Assembly: GCA_902494765.1 (NCBI GenBank)
Contig: CABUUK010000040.1
Coordinates: 1 to 21,411, forward strand
From: an uncultured Collinsella sp.
Lineage (GTDB): Bacteria > Actinomycetota > Coriobacteriia > Coriobacteriales > Coriobacteriaceae
Reading direction: 5' to 3'
DNA length: 21,411 bases
Shown: positions 1 through 6,941 of the stretch, in pieces
Layout: each line of letters begins with the position of its first letter
How positions within the stretch are numbered: the first letter of the stretch is position 1
The notes under the pieces: generated by a model
What the model was told of the DNA's origin: nothing
The model's input: only the letters and a program-made list of their open reading frames with translations
Database searches by the model: none
Program-made: the position numbers and the translations under genes

Positions 1-265
1 CCCAACCCGAGGCCTGGTCACAACCGACCGCGCCGCCCGAAACTACCGTCACGCCCGCCTCGACCGCAACCTTTGCCGCAAGCTCTGCCACGGCAAGACC
101 ATACGGAGAGGCCTTGCGCGCGCCGATGATGGAGAGCGCGGGCGTCGAAAGCACCTCGGGATTGCCACGCACATAAAGCGTCTGGGGTACATCAGAAAGC
201 TCCAAAACGGTCTCGGGATACAACGCATCACCTGGATGCAGCTCAAAGGTCCCCTCGGCTATCAT
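1..265 (-). CDS. dprA: DNA-processing protein DprA (partial, 3' end outside window)
   Basis: The first 88 residues are visible. DprA binds incoming single-stranded DNA and loads RecA during natural transformation. The Rossmann-like DprA core is recognisable: an early YPETV, then LYVRGNPEVL, IIGARKASPYG and VVSGGAVGCDQASG, which match the family pattern YP..L / LYvrGn / iaiVGsR..s.yG / vvSGgA.G.D. Start is ATG at 265, preceded by AAGGAGG with good spacing and overlapping the comM stop as ATGA, so it is translationally coupled to comM. Only about 15 residues precede the YP motif, so the N-terminal SAM-like domain common in DprA is absent from this start. The middle of the glycine-rich motif reads AVGCDQ rather than the common A.GID.AA. 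Family assignment is firm; completeness of the gene cannot be judged. Confidence 0.9.
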   Translation of the reverse strand, partial: MIAEGTFELHPGDALYPETVLELSDVPQTLYVRGNPEVLSTPALSIIGARKASPYGLAVAELAAKVAVEAGVTVVSGGAVGCDQASGW

Positions 266-1785
266 TGGTCCCTCCTTCCCTGGTACATCGCCGCCTCGAG
301 CACATGGTCCTGCGTCACCTGCTCGCTCTCGGCGACGTCAGCGATTGTACGCGCGATACGCACCAGGCGCACGATGCCGCGGCCCGTGAGATGCGTGCGT
401 TTGGACAGGCCGAGCACACACTTCTCCGCCGCATCATCGAGCTCAAAGGTCGAAACGACGCCGTCAATGGACCGTGTCTCGTCATCCTCGGCCTCGGCAT
501 CAGCATCGTCCATACGGGATTCGCGCCAAGCGCGAAAAGCGCGACCGCGCACAACGTAGTCACGTAACTCAGCTGACGACATACCCTCCGCGCCCTCGAT
601 AATCACCTGAGGGTCGGGACGGGTCACATCGATCATCATGTCGATACGGTCGGCCAAAGGACCGCGCAGTTTAGACCGATAGCGCTCGACCATCGCCGCC
701 GAGCAGCGACACGGTACCTCACGATCGCCCAAAAAGCCGCAGGGGCAGGGATTGCTCGCAGCCAGCAGCTGAAAGCGCGACGGGAAGGTAAAGGCCCCGT
801 CGACGCGCACGATCCTCACATAGCCGCGCTCGATGGGCTGACGCAGCGTCTGCAGCACACCCGTGGGAAACTCGGCAAGCTCGTCCAAAAATAGCACGCC
901 GCCATGAGCAAGGCTGATCTCACCCGGGTGCACCGGGCGCCCACCGCCGATAAGACCTGCGGTCGAAATACTGTGATGGGGACTGCGGAAGGGCCGGTGC
1001 CCCGCCAACAAGCCATCAATGTTCTCACCCAAAACCGAATGGATGCACAGCGCCTCCTGTTGATCCTCAACGGAAAGCTCGGGCAGGATGCCGGTCATAC
1101 GACGCGCGAGCATCGTCTTGCCCGATCCCGGGGACCCGATCATAAGCAAACCGAGCTCACCCGCTGCCGCCAGCGCCATGCCGCGTTTGGCAACCTCCTG
1201 CCCTAGCACGTCGGCATAGTCGAGTTCGGGCTCAAAGGTCGCCTCAACACCTTCGGAATCCAAGTAGTGCCGCGCGGCATCGCCCATGCCATGGGCAAGC
1301 TGAGACAAATGATCGATGAATCCACAATCCACGCCCGCAAGCGGCACATGCTGATCGGACCTGCCGGCGATAAAGGACAGCCCCATATCACGCGCCAATA
1401 GCTGAAACGCCACCTCGCCCTTGACAGGAAGCACCGTACCGTCCAAGCCAAGCTCACCAGCAATAAGACAACGATCGAGGTTGTCGCGGGGAATCTGCCC
1501 ATCGGCCGCCAGAACCGCGATGGCGATGGGCAGGTCAAAGCCGCTACCGGTCTTGCGAATATCACCGGGCGCTAGGTTGACCGTAATGCCCGAGCGTGGG
1601 ATCTCGAACCCGGCGGAGCGCATCGCGCAGCGAATACGACCGCGTGACTCCATCACCTCCATACTCGGAATACCGAGCATCTGAATGCCCGGAACGCCAC
1701 CGGCAAGCGAGACCTCGACCGTGACGTGAATCGCCTCGACGCCACGGATGCAGGCCGCGTGAACGGCAAACGTCTCGAACGCCAT
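262..1785 (-). CDS. comM: ComM-like AAA+ ATPase (YifB/Mg-chelatase-like)
   Basis: A 507-residue protein of the YifB/ComM family. Characterised ComM is a hexameric AAA+ helicase that promotes branch migration when single-stranded DNA is integrated during transformation. The N-terminal ChlI-like domain (about 1-180) carries GIPSMEVMESRGRIRCAM and the PGDIRKTGSGFDLPIA stretch. Walker A is GSPGSGKT (217-224) and Walker B VLFLDE (297-302). AASNPCPCGFLGD (343-354) with the following CRC gives the family cysteine cluster, and a C-terminal Mg-chelatase domain ends near LEAAMYQ. Start is ATG at 1785, chosen because the family begins right there (MAFETFAVHAACIRGVEA) and the codon overlaps the yraN stop as TGATG. 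The frame stays open upstream but would run deep into yraN. An acidic insert, DDADAEAEDDE, sits at about 426-436. ComM and DprA side by side suggest competence; whether the host is transformable is inference. Confidence 0.95.
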   Translation of the reverse strand: MAFETFAVHAACIRGVEAIHVTVEVSLAGGVPGIQMLGIPSMEVMESRGRIRCAMRSAGFEIPRSGITVNLAPGDIRKTGSGFDLPIAIAVLAADGQIPRDNLDRCLIAGELGLDGTVLPVKGEVAFQLLARDMGLSFIAGRSDQHVPLAGVDCGFIDHLSQLAHGMGDAARHYLDSEGVEATFEPELDYADVLGQEVAKRGMALAAAGELGLLMIGSPGSGKTMLARRMTGILPELSVEDQQEALCIHSVLGENIDGLLAGHRPFRSPHHSISTAGLIGGGRPVHPGEISLAHGGVLFLDELAEFPTGVLQTLRQPIERGYVRIVRVDGAFTFPSRFQLLAASNPCPCGFLGDREVPCRCSAAMVERYRSKLRGPLADRIDMMIDVTRPDPQVIIEGAEGMSSAELRDYVVRGRAFRAWRESRMDDADAEAEDDETRSIDGVVSTFELDDAAEKCVLGLSKRTHLTGRGIVRLVRIARTIADVAESEQVTQDHVLEAAMYQGRRDQ

Positions 1786-2270
1786 CACGACACCTGCCAA
1801 TCGAACGCGTTGTACTGATGCTCGATCTCGGCGATATGCCCGCCGCGAATGGTGACACCCACGGCATCGAAGCGAATCGCCTTGAGCGGATAATGCTCCA
1901 TAAGATAGCAGCTTGCGATGCGGCGGTAGCGGCGTTGCTTTTGAGCGTCCACGGCCTCCTCGGGAAAGACCCGCGTGTTGCAATCCAGTGCGACGCGTCT
2001 GGTCTTGACCTCGGCCATCACCACGACATCGTCGAGCTCATCGAGCAGCACCAGATCGGCCTCGCCCTCGGTGCAACGATAACCCTGCTCCAGCAAGGTG
2101 TAGCCGCGTTCGTTAAAGTAGTCGATGGTGATCAGCTCGCCCAGCATGCCCAGCTCGCGGGGACTGAGCCCCTTGATAAACTCGGGCGTCATCGCTCCGC
2201 AGTCGAGCTCGCCGTTTTCCCAACGCTCCTTGAGCTGCTGCGTCTTGCTCTTTTTGCTTGCGGCACTCAT
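1785..2270 (-). CDS. YraN family endonuclease-like protein (UPF0102)
   Basis: 161 residues. The core LGELITIDYFNERGYTLLEQ, then GEADLVLLDE and VVMAEVKTRR, matches UPF0102/YraN, a small restriction-endonuclease-like fold with the E...D...EVK metal-binding pattern. The family's function is not settled; it often sits near rnhB and comM/dprA, as here. Start is ATG at 2270, preceded by AAGGAGA; the frame is open to 2360 but without a comparable ribosome binding site. A Lys-rich N-terminal segment of about 40 residues precedes the usual family start, making it longer than typical YraN (about 120 residues). It lies about 100 nt downstream of a strong terminator, so it probably starts a new transcript (yraN-comM-dprA), but I could not find a convincing promoter. 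Confidence 0.88.
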   Translation of the reverse strand: MSAASKKSKTQQLKERWENGELDCGAMTPEFIKGLSPRELGMLGELITIDYFNERGYTLLEQGYRCTEGEADLVLLDELDDVVVMAEVKTRRVALDCNTRVFPEEAVDAQKQRRYRRIASCYLMEHYPLKAIRFDAVGVTIRGGHIAEIEHQYNAFDWQVS

Positions 2271-2368
2271 GGGGTCTCCTTTCCCGCACACTGCATTGCC
2301 CCGATGATGAGGGCACCTTTCATGCGGGTAAGTACCGGAAGCAAACCAAAAGCTGACCAAATGCCGTC

Positions 2369-2410
2369 AAAAAACGGGCCGTACGCAGCAATGCTGTTGC
2401 ATACGGCCCG
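2369..2410 (-). terminator. Rho-independent terminator after rnhB
   Basis: Inverted repeat CGGGCCGTA (2375-2383) with TACGGCCCG (2402-2410). The inner GCAGCA/TGTTGC also pairs with one wobble, leaving a four-base loop. Read on the minus strand the stem is followed by six T residues (2374-2369). It ends the rnhB transcript and separates it from yraN-comM-dprA. Confidence 0.9.
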
Positions 2411-2459
2411 CTACCAGCAGGTTTATAGAACCTTTAAGGTCCCTATCTCCACAATTGGC

Positions 2460-3248
2460 CTAGAAAAGGCGCTCAGTCTGCAGAAAGTTTCCGCAAAAGC
2501 TCACGCGGTGCAGCGGACAAAGTCCATGTTTGCGAATGGCCTCGATATGCTCGGGGCTCGCATAGCCCTTCGACTCGGCCAGATGGTACTCGGGGTATTC
2601 GGCGTCGTACTCGACCATCATCTCGTCACGCGTGACCTTGGCCATGATGGACGCCGCGGCGATGCAGGCGATCTTGGCATCGCCCTTCACCACATCGCGC
2701 TCGTTAGGAACGGCGCCCAAGGGGTTGCCATCCATGAGGACGCAGTCGGGTTCAAGTCCCGTATCGGCCACGGCGCCCGCAACGGCGGTACGGATAGCAC
2801 GGGCCATGCCCATTTCATCGATATCCTTCGGCGCGATATGGCAAAAACCGATTGCCGTCGCCACCTCGGCAATCTTCACCGAGAGCAACTCGCGGCGCGC
2901 GGGCGTGAGCTTTTTGGAATCGTTGATACCCCAGACGCGCGGCTCCATAGGAAGACAGACGGCGCATACCGTCAAAGGGCCGGCCACCGATCCGCGACCT
3001 ACCTCGTCGACACCAACGACCACCCCATCGCCGCCAAGATCATGCATAAGCTCGTACATGTCATTGACGCGCTCGCGCTCGGCAAGCTCTTTGTCATGGC
3101 GTTTGAGGGCGCGTTCACAAGCCTTGATCACCTGCTGGCGCGGGTCCTCGCGATAATGCTCCACGAGGGCGGGAATCTCCTCAAACGTAGCGCTCGCCAA
3201 CTCACCGGCAACCTGCGATGCCGAAACCGAGCTCGTCATGTTGGCCAT
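2460..3248 (-). CDS. rnhB: Ribonuclease HII
   Basis: 262 residues. RNase HII cuts the RNA strand of RNA-DNA hybrids and removes single ribonucleotides from DNA. The catalytic DEVGRG is at 81-86 (Asp81, Glu82), with further acidic residues at Asp173 (LMDGNP) and Asp190 (KGDAKIACIAAASIMAKVTRD). The N-terminal 75 residues include YREDPRQQV, resembling the extra N-terminal domain seen in Firmicutes RnhB. Start is ATG at 3248 because AAGGAGG lies 7 nt upstream; an ATG 18 nt further up has no such site. It lies downstream of rplS, with a terminator between them so close that expression is probably by read-through. Confidence 0.96.
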   Translation of the reverse strand: MANMTSSVSASQVAGELASATFEEIPALVEHYREDPRQQVIKACERALKRHDKELAERERVNDMYELMHDLGGDGVVVGVDEVGRGSVAGPLTVCAVCLPMEPRVWGINDSKKLTPARRELLSVKIAEVATAIGFCHIAPKDIDEMGMARAIRTAVAGAVADTGLEPDCVLMDGNPLGAVPNERDVVKGDAKIACIAAASIMAKVTRDEMMVEYDAEYPEYHLAESKGYASPEHIEAIRKHGLCPLHRVSFCGNFLQTERLF

Positions 3249-3255
3249 ACCAGGC

Positions 3256-3262
3256 CCTCCTT
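3256..3262 (-). promoter_or_regulatory. Ribosome binding site of rnhB
   Basis: AAGGAGG with a 7-nt spacer to the ATG at 3248. It decides the start over the ATG at 3266. It begins 15 nt after the end of the U-tract of the rplS terminator. Confidence 0.85.
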
Positions 3263-3277
3263 GCATGCAAATCAGAT

Positions 3278-3307
3278 AAAAAGAAGGGCCACCCGAAGGT
3301 GACCCTT
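3278..3307 (-). terminator. Rho-independent terminator after rplS
   Basis: On the minus strand AAGGGTCACC, a TTCG loop, GGTGGCCCTT, then C and five T residues. The stem is 10 bp with one wobble. The U-tract ends 29 nt before the rnhB start, so rnhB either depends on read-through or has a promoter hidden inside the stem region. Confidence 0.88.
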
Positions 3308-3341
3308 GTGTCCAAACGAGTGGACAGACGCTGCGATCTTC

Positions 3342-3683
3342 TTAGCGCTTCTCGGGGATGCGAGCAGCCTTGCCCACCTTGTCGCGGAGGTAGTACAGCT
3401 TGGCGCGACGGACGCGACCATGACGGACGACCTCGAGCTTGGCGATCTTGGGGCTGTGAAGCGGGAAGGTACGCTCAACACCGACACCGAAGGACATCTT
3501 GCGGACGGTGAAGGTCTCGCGGGCACCGGCGCCGGCCATGCGGATGACGTCGCCCTGGAAGACCTGAATGCGCTCGCGGTCGCCTTCCTTAATGCGGTAG
3601 TGAACCTTGACGTTGTCGGCGACGCGAACCTGAGGAATGTCCTCGCGGATCTGCTGACGCTCGATTGCGCGGATGTAATCCAT
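3342..3683 (-). CDS. rplS: 50S ribosomal protein L19
   Basis: 113 residues, the normal length. L19 lies at the 30S/50S interface of the ribosome. Recognisable blocks are MDYIRAIERQQ, DNVKVHYRIKEG, RIQVFQGDVI, ETFTVRKMSFGVGVERTFPL and VVRHGRVRRAKLYYLRDKVGKAARI. Start is ATG at 3683, with AAGGA upstream; an in-frame TTG two codons earlier is less likely. It has its own promoter and short leader, and its own terminator. In many bacteria rplS directly follows trmD; here trmD is about 7.8 kb away, with lepB-glyQS-PDRP-ppdK between them. Confidence 0.98.
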   Translation of the reverse strand: MDYIRAIERQQIREDIPQVRVADNVKVHYRIKEGDRERIQVFQGDVIRMAGAGARETFTVRKMSFGVGVERTFPLHSPKIAKLEVVRHGRVRRAKLYYLRDKVGKAARIPEKR

Positions 3684-3707
3684 GTGCAATTCCTTACTCT
3701 TCTAGAG

Positions 3708-3731
3708 GTGCCGTACCACCTTGGCCGGCAC
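3708..3731 (-). promoter_or_regulatory. Possible leader hairpin of rplS
   Basis: GTGCCG and CGGCAC form a perfect 6-bp stem around a 12-nt loop in the 5' leader, between the proposed transcription start (about 3746) and the rplS start. Ribosomal protein leaders often fold for autoregulation, and an L19 leader is known in Bacilli. I cannot show this one is homologous. Confidence 0.35.
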
Positions 3732-3752
3732 GTAGTTGAACAAACGTATTCG

Positions 3753-3780
3753 AGTATACACGCGCGGGTTTCTGCTGCAA
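3753..3780 (-). promoter_or_regulatory. Candidate promoter of rplS
   Basis: TATACT (-10, 3753-3758; five of six consensus bases) and a weak TTGCAG (-35, 3775-3780) with a 16-nt spacer, on the minus strand. It would start transcription about 63 nt before rplS. It lies between the ppdK terminator and rplS, where a promoter is expected. Confidence 0.55.
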
Positions 3781-3821
3781 GAACATTTTTTCACGCAGAC
3801 AAAAAGACAAAACCCGCACAT

Positions 3822-3854
3822 GATAACCGCCCGTCTCACGAATGAGACGGGCGG
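3822..3854 (-). terminator. Hairpin terminator after ppdK
   Basis: A perfect 12-bp stem, CCGCCCGTCTCA with TGAGACGGGCGG (3827-3854), with a TTCG loop on the minus strand. The following tract (TTATC) is poor in T, so termination may be partial or may use the T-rich stretch some 15-25 nt further on. It sits 39 nt past the ppdK stop. Confidence 0.72.
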
Positions 3855-3892
3855 CATGAAGGGGGCTACGCTAGGCGTCTAAACCCAAAACG

Positions 3893-6643
3893 TTAGGCAG
3901 AACGCTTGGCCTCGAGCTTGGCCTGAGCGGCAGCCAGGCGTGCGAGGGGCACGCGGTAGGGCGAGCAGGACACGTAGTCCACGTCGGCCACGTTAAACAG
4001 GTCCTTGATGGACTTGGGGTCGCCGCCGTGCTCGCCGCACACGCCAAAGTGCATGTCGGGGTTGGTGGCGCGGCCCTTCTCGACAGCCATGCGCACCAGT
4101 TCGAGTACTGCCGTGTCGATGGTCTCGAAGGGATTGTCCTTCAAGATCTTCTTATGCATGTACAGCGGGATGAACTTAGCCTCGGCATCGTCACGCGAGA
4201 AACCGAAGGTCGTCTGGGTAAGGTCGTTGGTGCCAAAGCAGAAGAAATCGGCGTGCTGGGCGATCTCGTCGGCGACCATACAGGCGCGCGGCAGCTCGAG
4301 CATCGTGCCCACGGGAATGTTGAGCTCGACGCCCTCCTCGGCGGAAACCTCGGCGATGACGCGCTCGATGACGTCGCGAGTCTGGACATGCTCAGCCGTG
4401 ATGGAAACGAGCGGAACCATGATCTCGGGATGCGGGTCGACGCCCTCCTTGATAAGGCGGGCAGCGGCCGTGGCGACGGCGCGAACCTGCATGAGCGGCA
4501 GATCGCTAAAGACGACGGACAGGCGAACGCCGCGCAGGCCGAGCATGGGGTTCGACTCGACCATGCCGTCGATACGACGCAGGCGGGCGCGCAGGGCTGC
4601 AAGCTCTTCCTCGCTGGCGCCGGCGGCTTCCTTCTTGGTGATGGCGACCTCGAGCTCGCGAGGATTATCCAGGAACTCATGAAGCGGCGGATCGAGCAGG
4701 CGGACGACCACATCGCGACCGGACATGGTCTTGAACATCGCCAGGAAGTCCTCGGTCTGAACCTTAAGCAGGTCGGACAGGGCCTGCTGCTTCACGGCCT
4801 CATCGTCAGACAGGATAAAGCTCTGGATGATGTTCTTGCGATCGCCCAGGAACATGTGCTCGGTGCGGCACAGGCCAATAGCCTCGGCGCCAAACTCGAG
4901 GGCAAGCTCGGCATCCTCGGGATTGTCGGCGTTGACGCGCACATGGTTGGCATGACCACAGGTCTCGTCCAGGCGAATCTCGTCGGCCCAGGACAGGATA
5001 GTGTCCAGGTCGCCGGTAAGCTCGGCGGAGACCAGGTCGACGGGACCGTCGACGACGATGCCCTGGGTGCCGTCGATGGAGATGACATCGCCCTCGTGCA
5101 ATACGCGGTCGCTGCCCTCGATGCGCACGACCTTCTCGGCGGCGTCAATATGGAAGCGCTCAACGCCGCAGACGCAGGGCGTACCCATGCCGCGGGCGAT
5201 AACGGCGGCATGGCTCGTCTTGCCACCGTGGCTGGTCAGGATGCCCTCGGCGGCGACCATGCCCTTCAGGTCATCGGGGTTGGTCTCCCAACGAACCAGA
5301 ATGACCTTGTGACCCTCGTTGGCGCGCGCGACGGCGTCATCGCTCGAGAACACGACCTCGCCCACGGCGGCACCGGGGCTGGCGTTAAGACCGCTGGCCA
5401 GCGCCTCGTACTTCTTGGAGGCGTCAAACTGCGGGTGCAGAAGCTGGTCGAGCTGCGCGGGATCGATGCGGCTCACGGCCTCCTCGCGAGTGATCAGGCC
5501 CTCCTCGACCATTTCGATGGCGATGCGCAGGGCGGCGGTGGCAGTGCGCTTGCCCACGCGAGTCTGGAGCATCCAGAGCTTACCCTGCTCGATGGTGAAC
5601 TCGATGTCGCACATGTCGCGATAGTGATCCTCGAGCGTCAGGAACACGCGCTCGAGCTCCTCACCTGCGGACTCGAGGCCCGGGGTGGTCTTGAGGTCGG
5701 CGATGGGCTCGGTATTGCGGATGCCGGCGACGACATCCTCGCCCTGGGCGTTGACCAGAAAGTCGCCGTAGAACTCCTTAGTGCCGTCGGCCGGGTTGCG
5801 CGTAAAGGCGACGCCGGTCGCGGAGGTCTCACCCTTGTTGCCAAAAGCCATAGCCTGGACGTTGACGGCAGTACCGAGCTCGTCGGAGATGCCGTGCTGT
5901 TTGCGGTAGATGCAGGCGCGCTCGTTCATCCAGCTGCCAAAGACGGCCTGGATGGCAAGGCGCAACTGGAGCTCCGGATCATGCGGGAAGACGGGCTTGC
6001 CGCCGGTGACCTCGAGCTCGGGATACAGGGCGGCCTCGACGTTATCAGAGAAGATGCCCTTGAAGGTCTCGACAAGCTCCTGCAGGTCCTCGGCCGAAAG
6101 CTCGGAATCGACGCGAACGCCGGCGACCAGACGGGCCTGGGTCAGGGCGTTCTCGAACAGGTCGGCGTCAACGCCCATGACGACGTTGGAAAACATCTGG
6201 ATAAAGCGGCGGTAGCTATCCCAGGCAAAGCGCGGGTTTTGCGTCTGGGCAATGAGACCCTGAACGGAGTCGTCGTTGAGACCCAAGTTGAGGACCGTGT
6301 CCATCATGCCGGGCATGGAAAACGGAGCGCCCGAGCGAACCGACACGAGCAGCGAATCGGAGGCGTCACCGAGCTTTTTGCCGCAGCGGGACTCGAGGTC
6401 TTCCTCGGCGGCAACGATCTCATCGAGCGCGCCTTCGGGCCAGACGTTGCCGGCACCGGAGTACTCGACACAGGTCTGGCAGGTAATGGTAAAACCACCG
6501 GGAACCGGCAGGCCGATGCGGCTCATCTCGGCAAGGTTTGCGCCCTTGCCGCCAAGCACGAAGTTCATGGACTTGTCGCCCTCGGTGACACAGGTGCCCT
6601 GGGCGTCGGTTCCAAAACGGTAAACCCTCTTGCAATCGCTCAC
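3893..6643 (-). CDS. ppdK: Pyruvate, phosphate dikinase
   Basis: 916 residues. PPDK interconverts pyruvate, ATP and phosphate with PEP, AMP and pyrophosphate in the cytoplasm. An N-terminal ATP-grasp part begins with VLGGKGANLAEM (29-40) and includes SVRSGAPFSMPGMMDTVLNL (101-120). The swivelling phosphohistidine domain has GGKTSHAAVIARGMG with catalytic His478. The C-terminal PEP/pyruvate barrel has LCRTEHMF and FGVCGEHGGDP with catalytic Cys869. Thr476, two residues before the His, is the position phosphorylated by PDRP-type regulators, and the gene for such a protein lies just upstream. Start is GTG at 6643 with GGAAGGGG upstream; VYRFG then aligns with the usual family N-terminus. It is some 20-40 residues longer than common bacterial PPDK. 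The 298-bp upstream spacer suggests its own regulation. Confidence 0.97.
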   Translation of the reverse strand: MSDCKRVYRFGTDAQGTCVTEGDKSMNFVLGGKGANLAEMSRIGLPVPGGFTITCQTCVEYSGAGNVWPEGALDEIVAAEEDLESRCGKKLGDASDSLLVSVRSGAPFSMPGMMDTVLNLGLNDDSVQGLIAQTQNPRFAWDSYRRFIQMFSNVVMGVDADLFENALTQARLVAGVRVDSELSAEDLQELVETFKGIFSDNVEAALYPELEVTGGKPVFPHDPELQLRLAIQAVFGSWMNERACIYRKQHGISDELGTAVNVQAMAFGNKGETSATGVAFTRNPADGTKEFYGDFLVNAQGEDVVAGIRNTEPIADLKTTPGLESAGEELERVFLTLEDHYRDMCDIEFTIEQGKLWMLQTRVGKRTATAALRIAIEMVEEGLITREEAVSRIDPAQLDQLLHPQFDASKKYEALASGLNASPGAAVGEVVFSSDDAVARANEGHKVILVRWETNPDDLKGMVAAEGILTSHGGKTSHAAVIARGMGTPCVCGVERFHIDAAEKVVRIEGSDRVLHEGDVISIDGTQGIVVDGPVDLVSAELTGDLDTILSWADEIRLDETCGHANHVRVNADNPEDAELALEFGAEAIGLCRTEHMFLGDRKNIIQSFILSDDEAVKQQALSDLLKVQTEDFLAMFKTMSGRDVVVRLLDPPLHEFLDNPRELEVAITKKEAAGASEEELAALRARLRRIDGMVESNPMLGLRGVRLSVVFSDLPLMQVRAVATAAARLIKEGVDPHPEIMVPLVSITAEHVQTRDVIERVIAEVSAEEGVELNIPVGTMLELPRACMVADEIAQHADFFCFGTNDLTQTTFGFSRDDAEAKFIPLYMHKKILKDNPFETIDTAVLELVRMAVEKGRATNPDMHFGVCGEHGGDPKSIKDLFNVADVDYVSCSPYRVPLARLAAAQAKLEAKRSA

Positions 6644-6941
6644 GATACTTCCCCTTCCATGCGCTCTCGCGCACGACCGTGGTAACGAATCGACCCACCG
6701 GATGCGGGCCGTGAGGGAACTATACGGCGCGTTTTGGGCAGGCTTGAGCAGAGGGTGCGCGGTTTGGTAAACGTGCTAAAACTGGCGGTAAACGGTAGAT
6801 AAAGGTGGTTACCTTATGAAGATACCAATGCAAGGGAATTGCAGGTCAAATGCAAGTTCTTTGCTAAATCGCTTTACCAATATCGTGCATTATTTTTAGG
6901 TAGTCTTTTAGAGACAGTGCATTTTTAGCTACCGACATGAG
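6644..6941. other. Intergenic spacer between PDRP gene and ppdK
   Basis: 298 bp without a credible gene, and the most AT-rich stretch in the window (about 6780-6940). It should hold the ppdK promoter and leader, but no pair of -35/-10 boxes is convincing. TTGACC followed 19 nt later by TATCTT (minus strand, 6868 to 6819) and a lone TATAGT near 6719-6724 are the best fragments. It also carries GGTAAACG repeats (listed separately) and a small inverted repeat AAGGT-GGTT-ACCTT at 6802-6815. No clear terminator follows the PDRP gene, so read-through into ppdK is possible. Confidence 0.6.
6766..6794. repeat. Two GGTAAACG direct repeats, 21 bp apart
   Basis: Identical 8-mers at 6766-6773 and 6787-6794, spaced two helical turns apart on the same face of the DNA. 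A related GGTAAAGCG is on the minus strand near 6870. The position upstream of ppdK fits a regulator binding site, and the central AACG resembles LacI-family operator halves. No regulator gene is in the window, so function is inference. Confidence 0.4.

Noticed and set aside
1786..1983. N-terminal extension of ComM by 66 residues
   Set aside because: It would lie wholly inside yraN; the family N-terminus and the TGATG junction support the start at 1785.
1818..3302. A plus-strand open frame of 494 codons across yraN, the spacer and rnhB
   Set aside because: Codon-aligned with both minus-strand genes and running through their terminator; a shadow frame.
4028..6685. A plus-strand open frame of 885 codons opposite ppdK
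   Set aside because: Same codon-aligned shadow effect; no family resemblance, and PPDK is intact on the other strand.
6880..6941. Terminator after the PDRP gene
   Set aside because: GGTAG/CTACC can pair across a long AT-rich loop, but the stem is only 5 bp and the following bases on the minus strand are A-rich, not T-rich.
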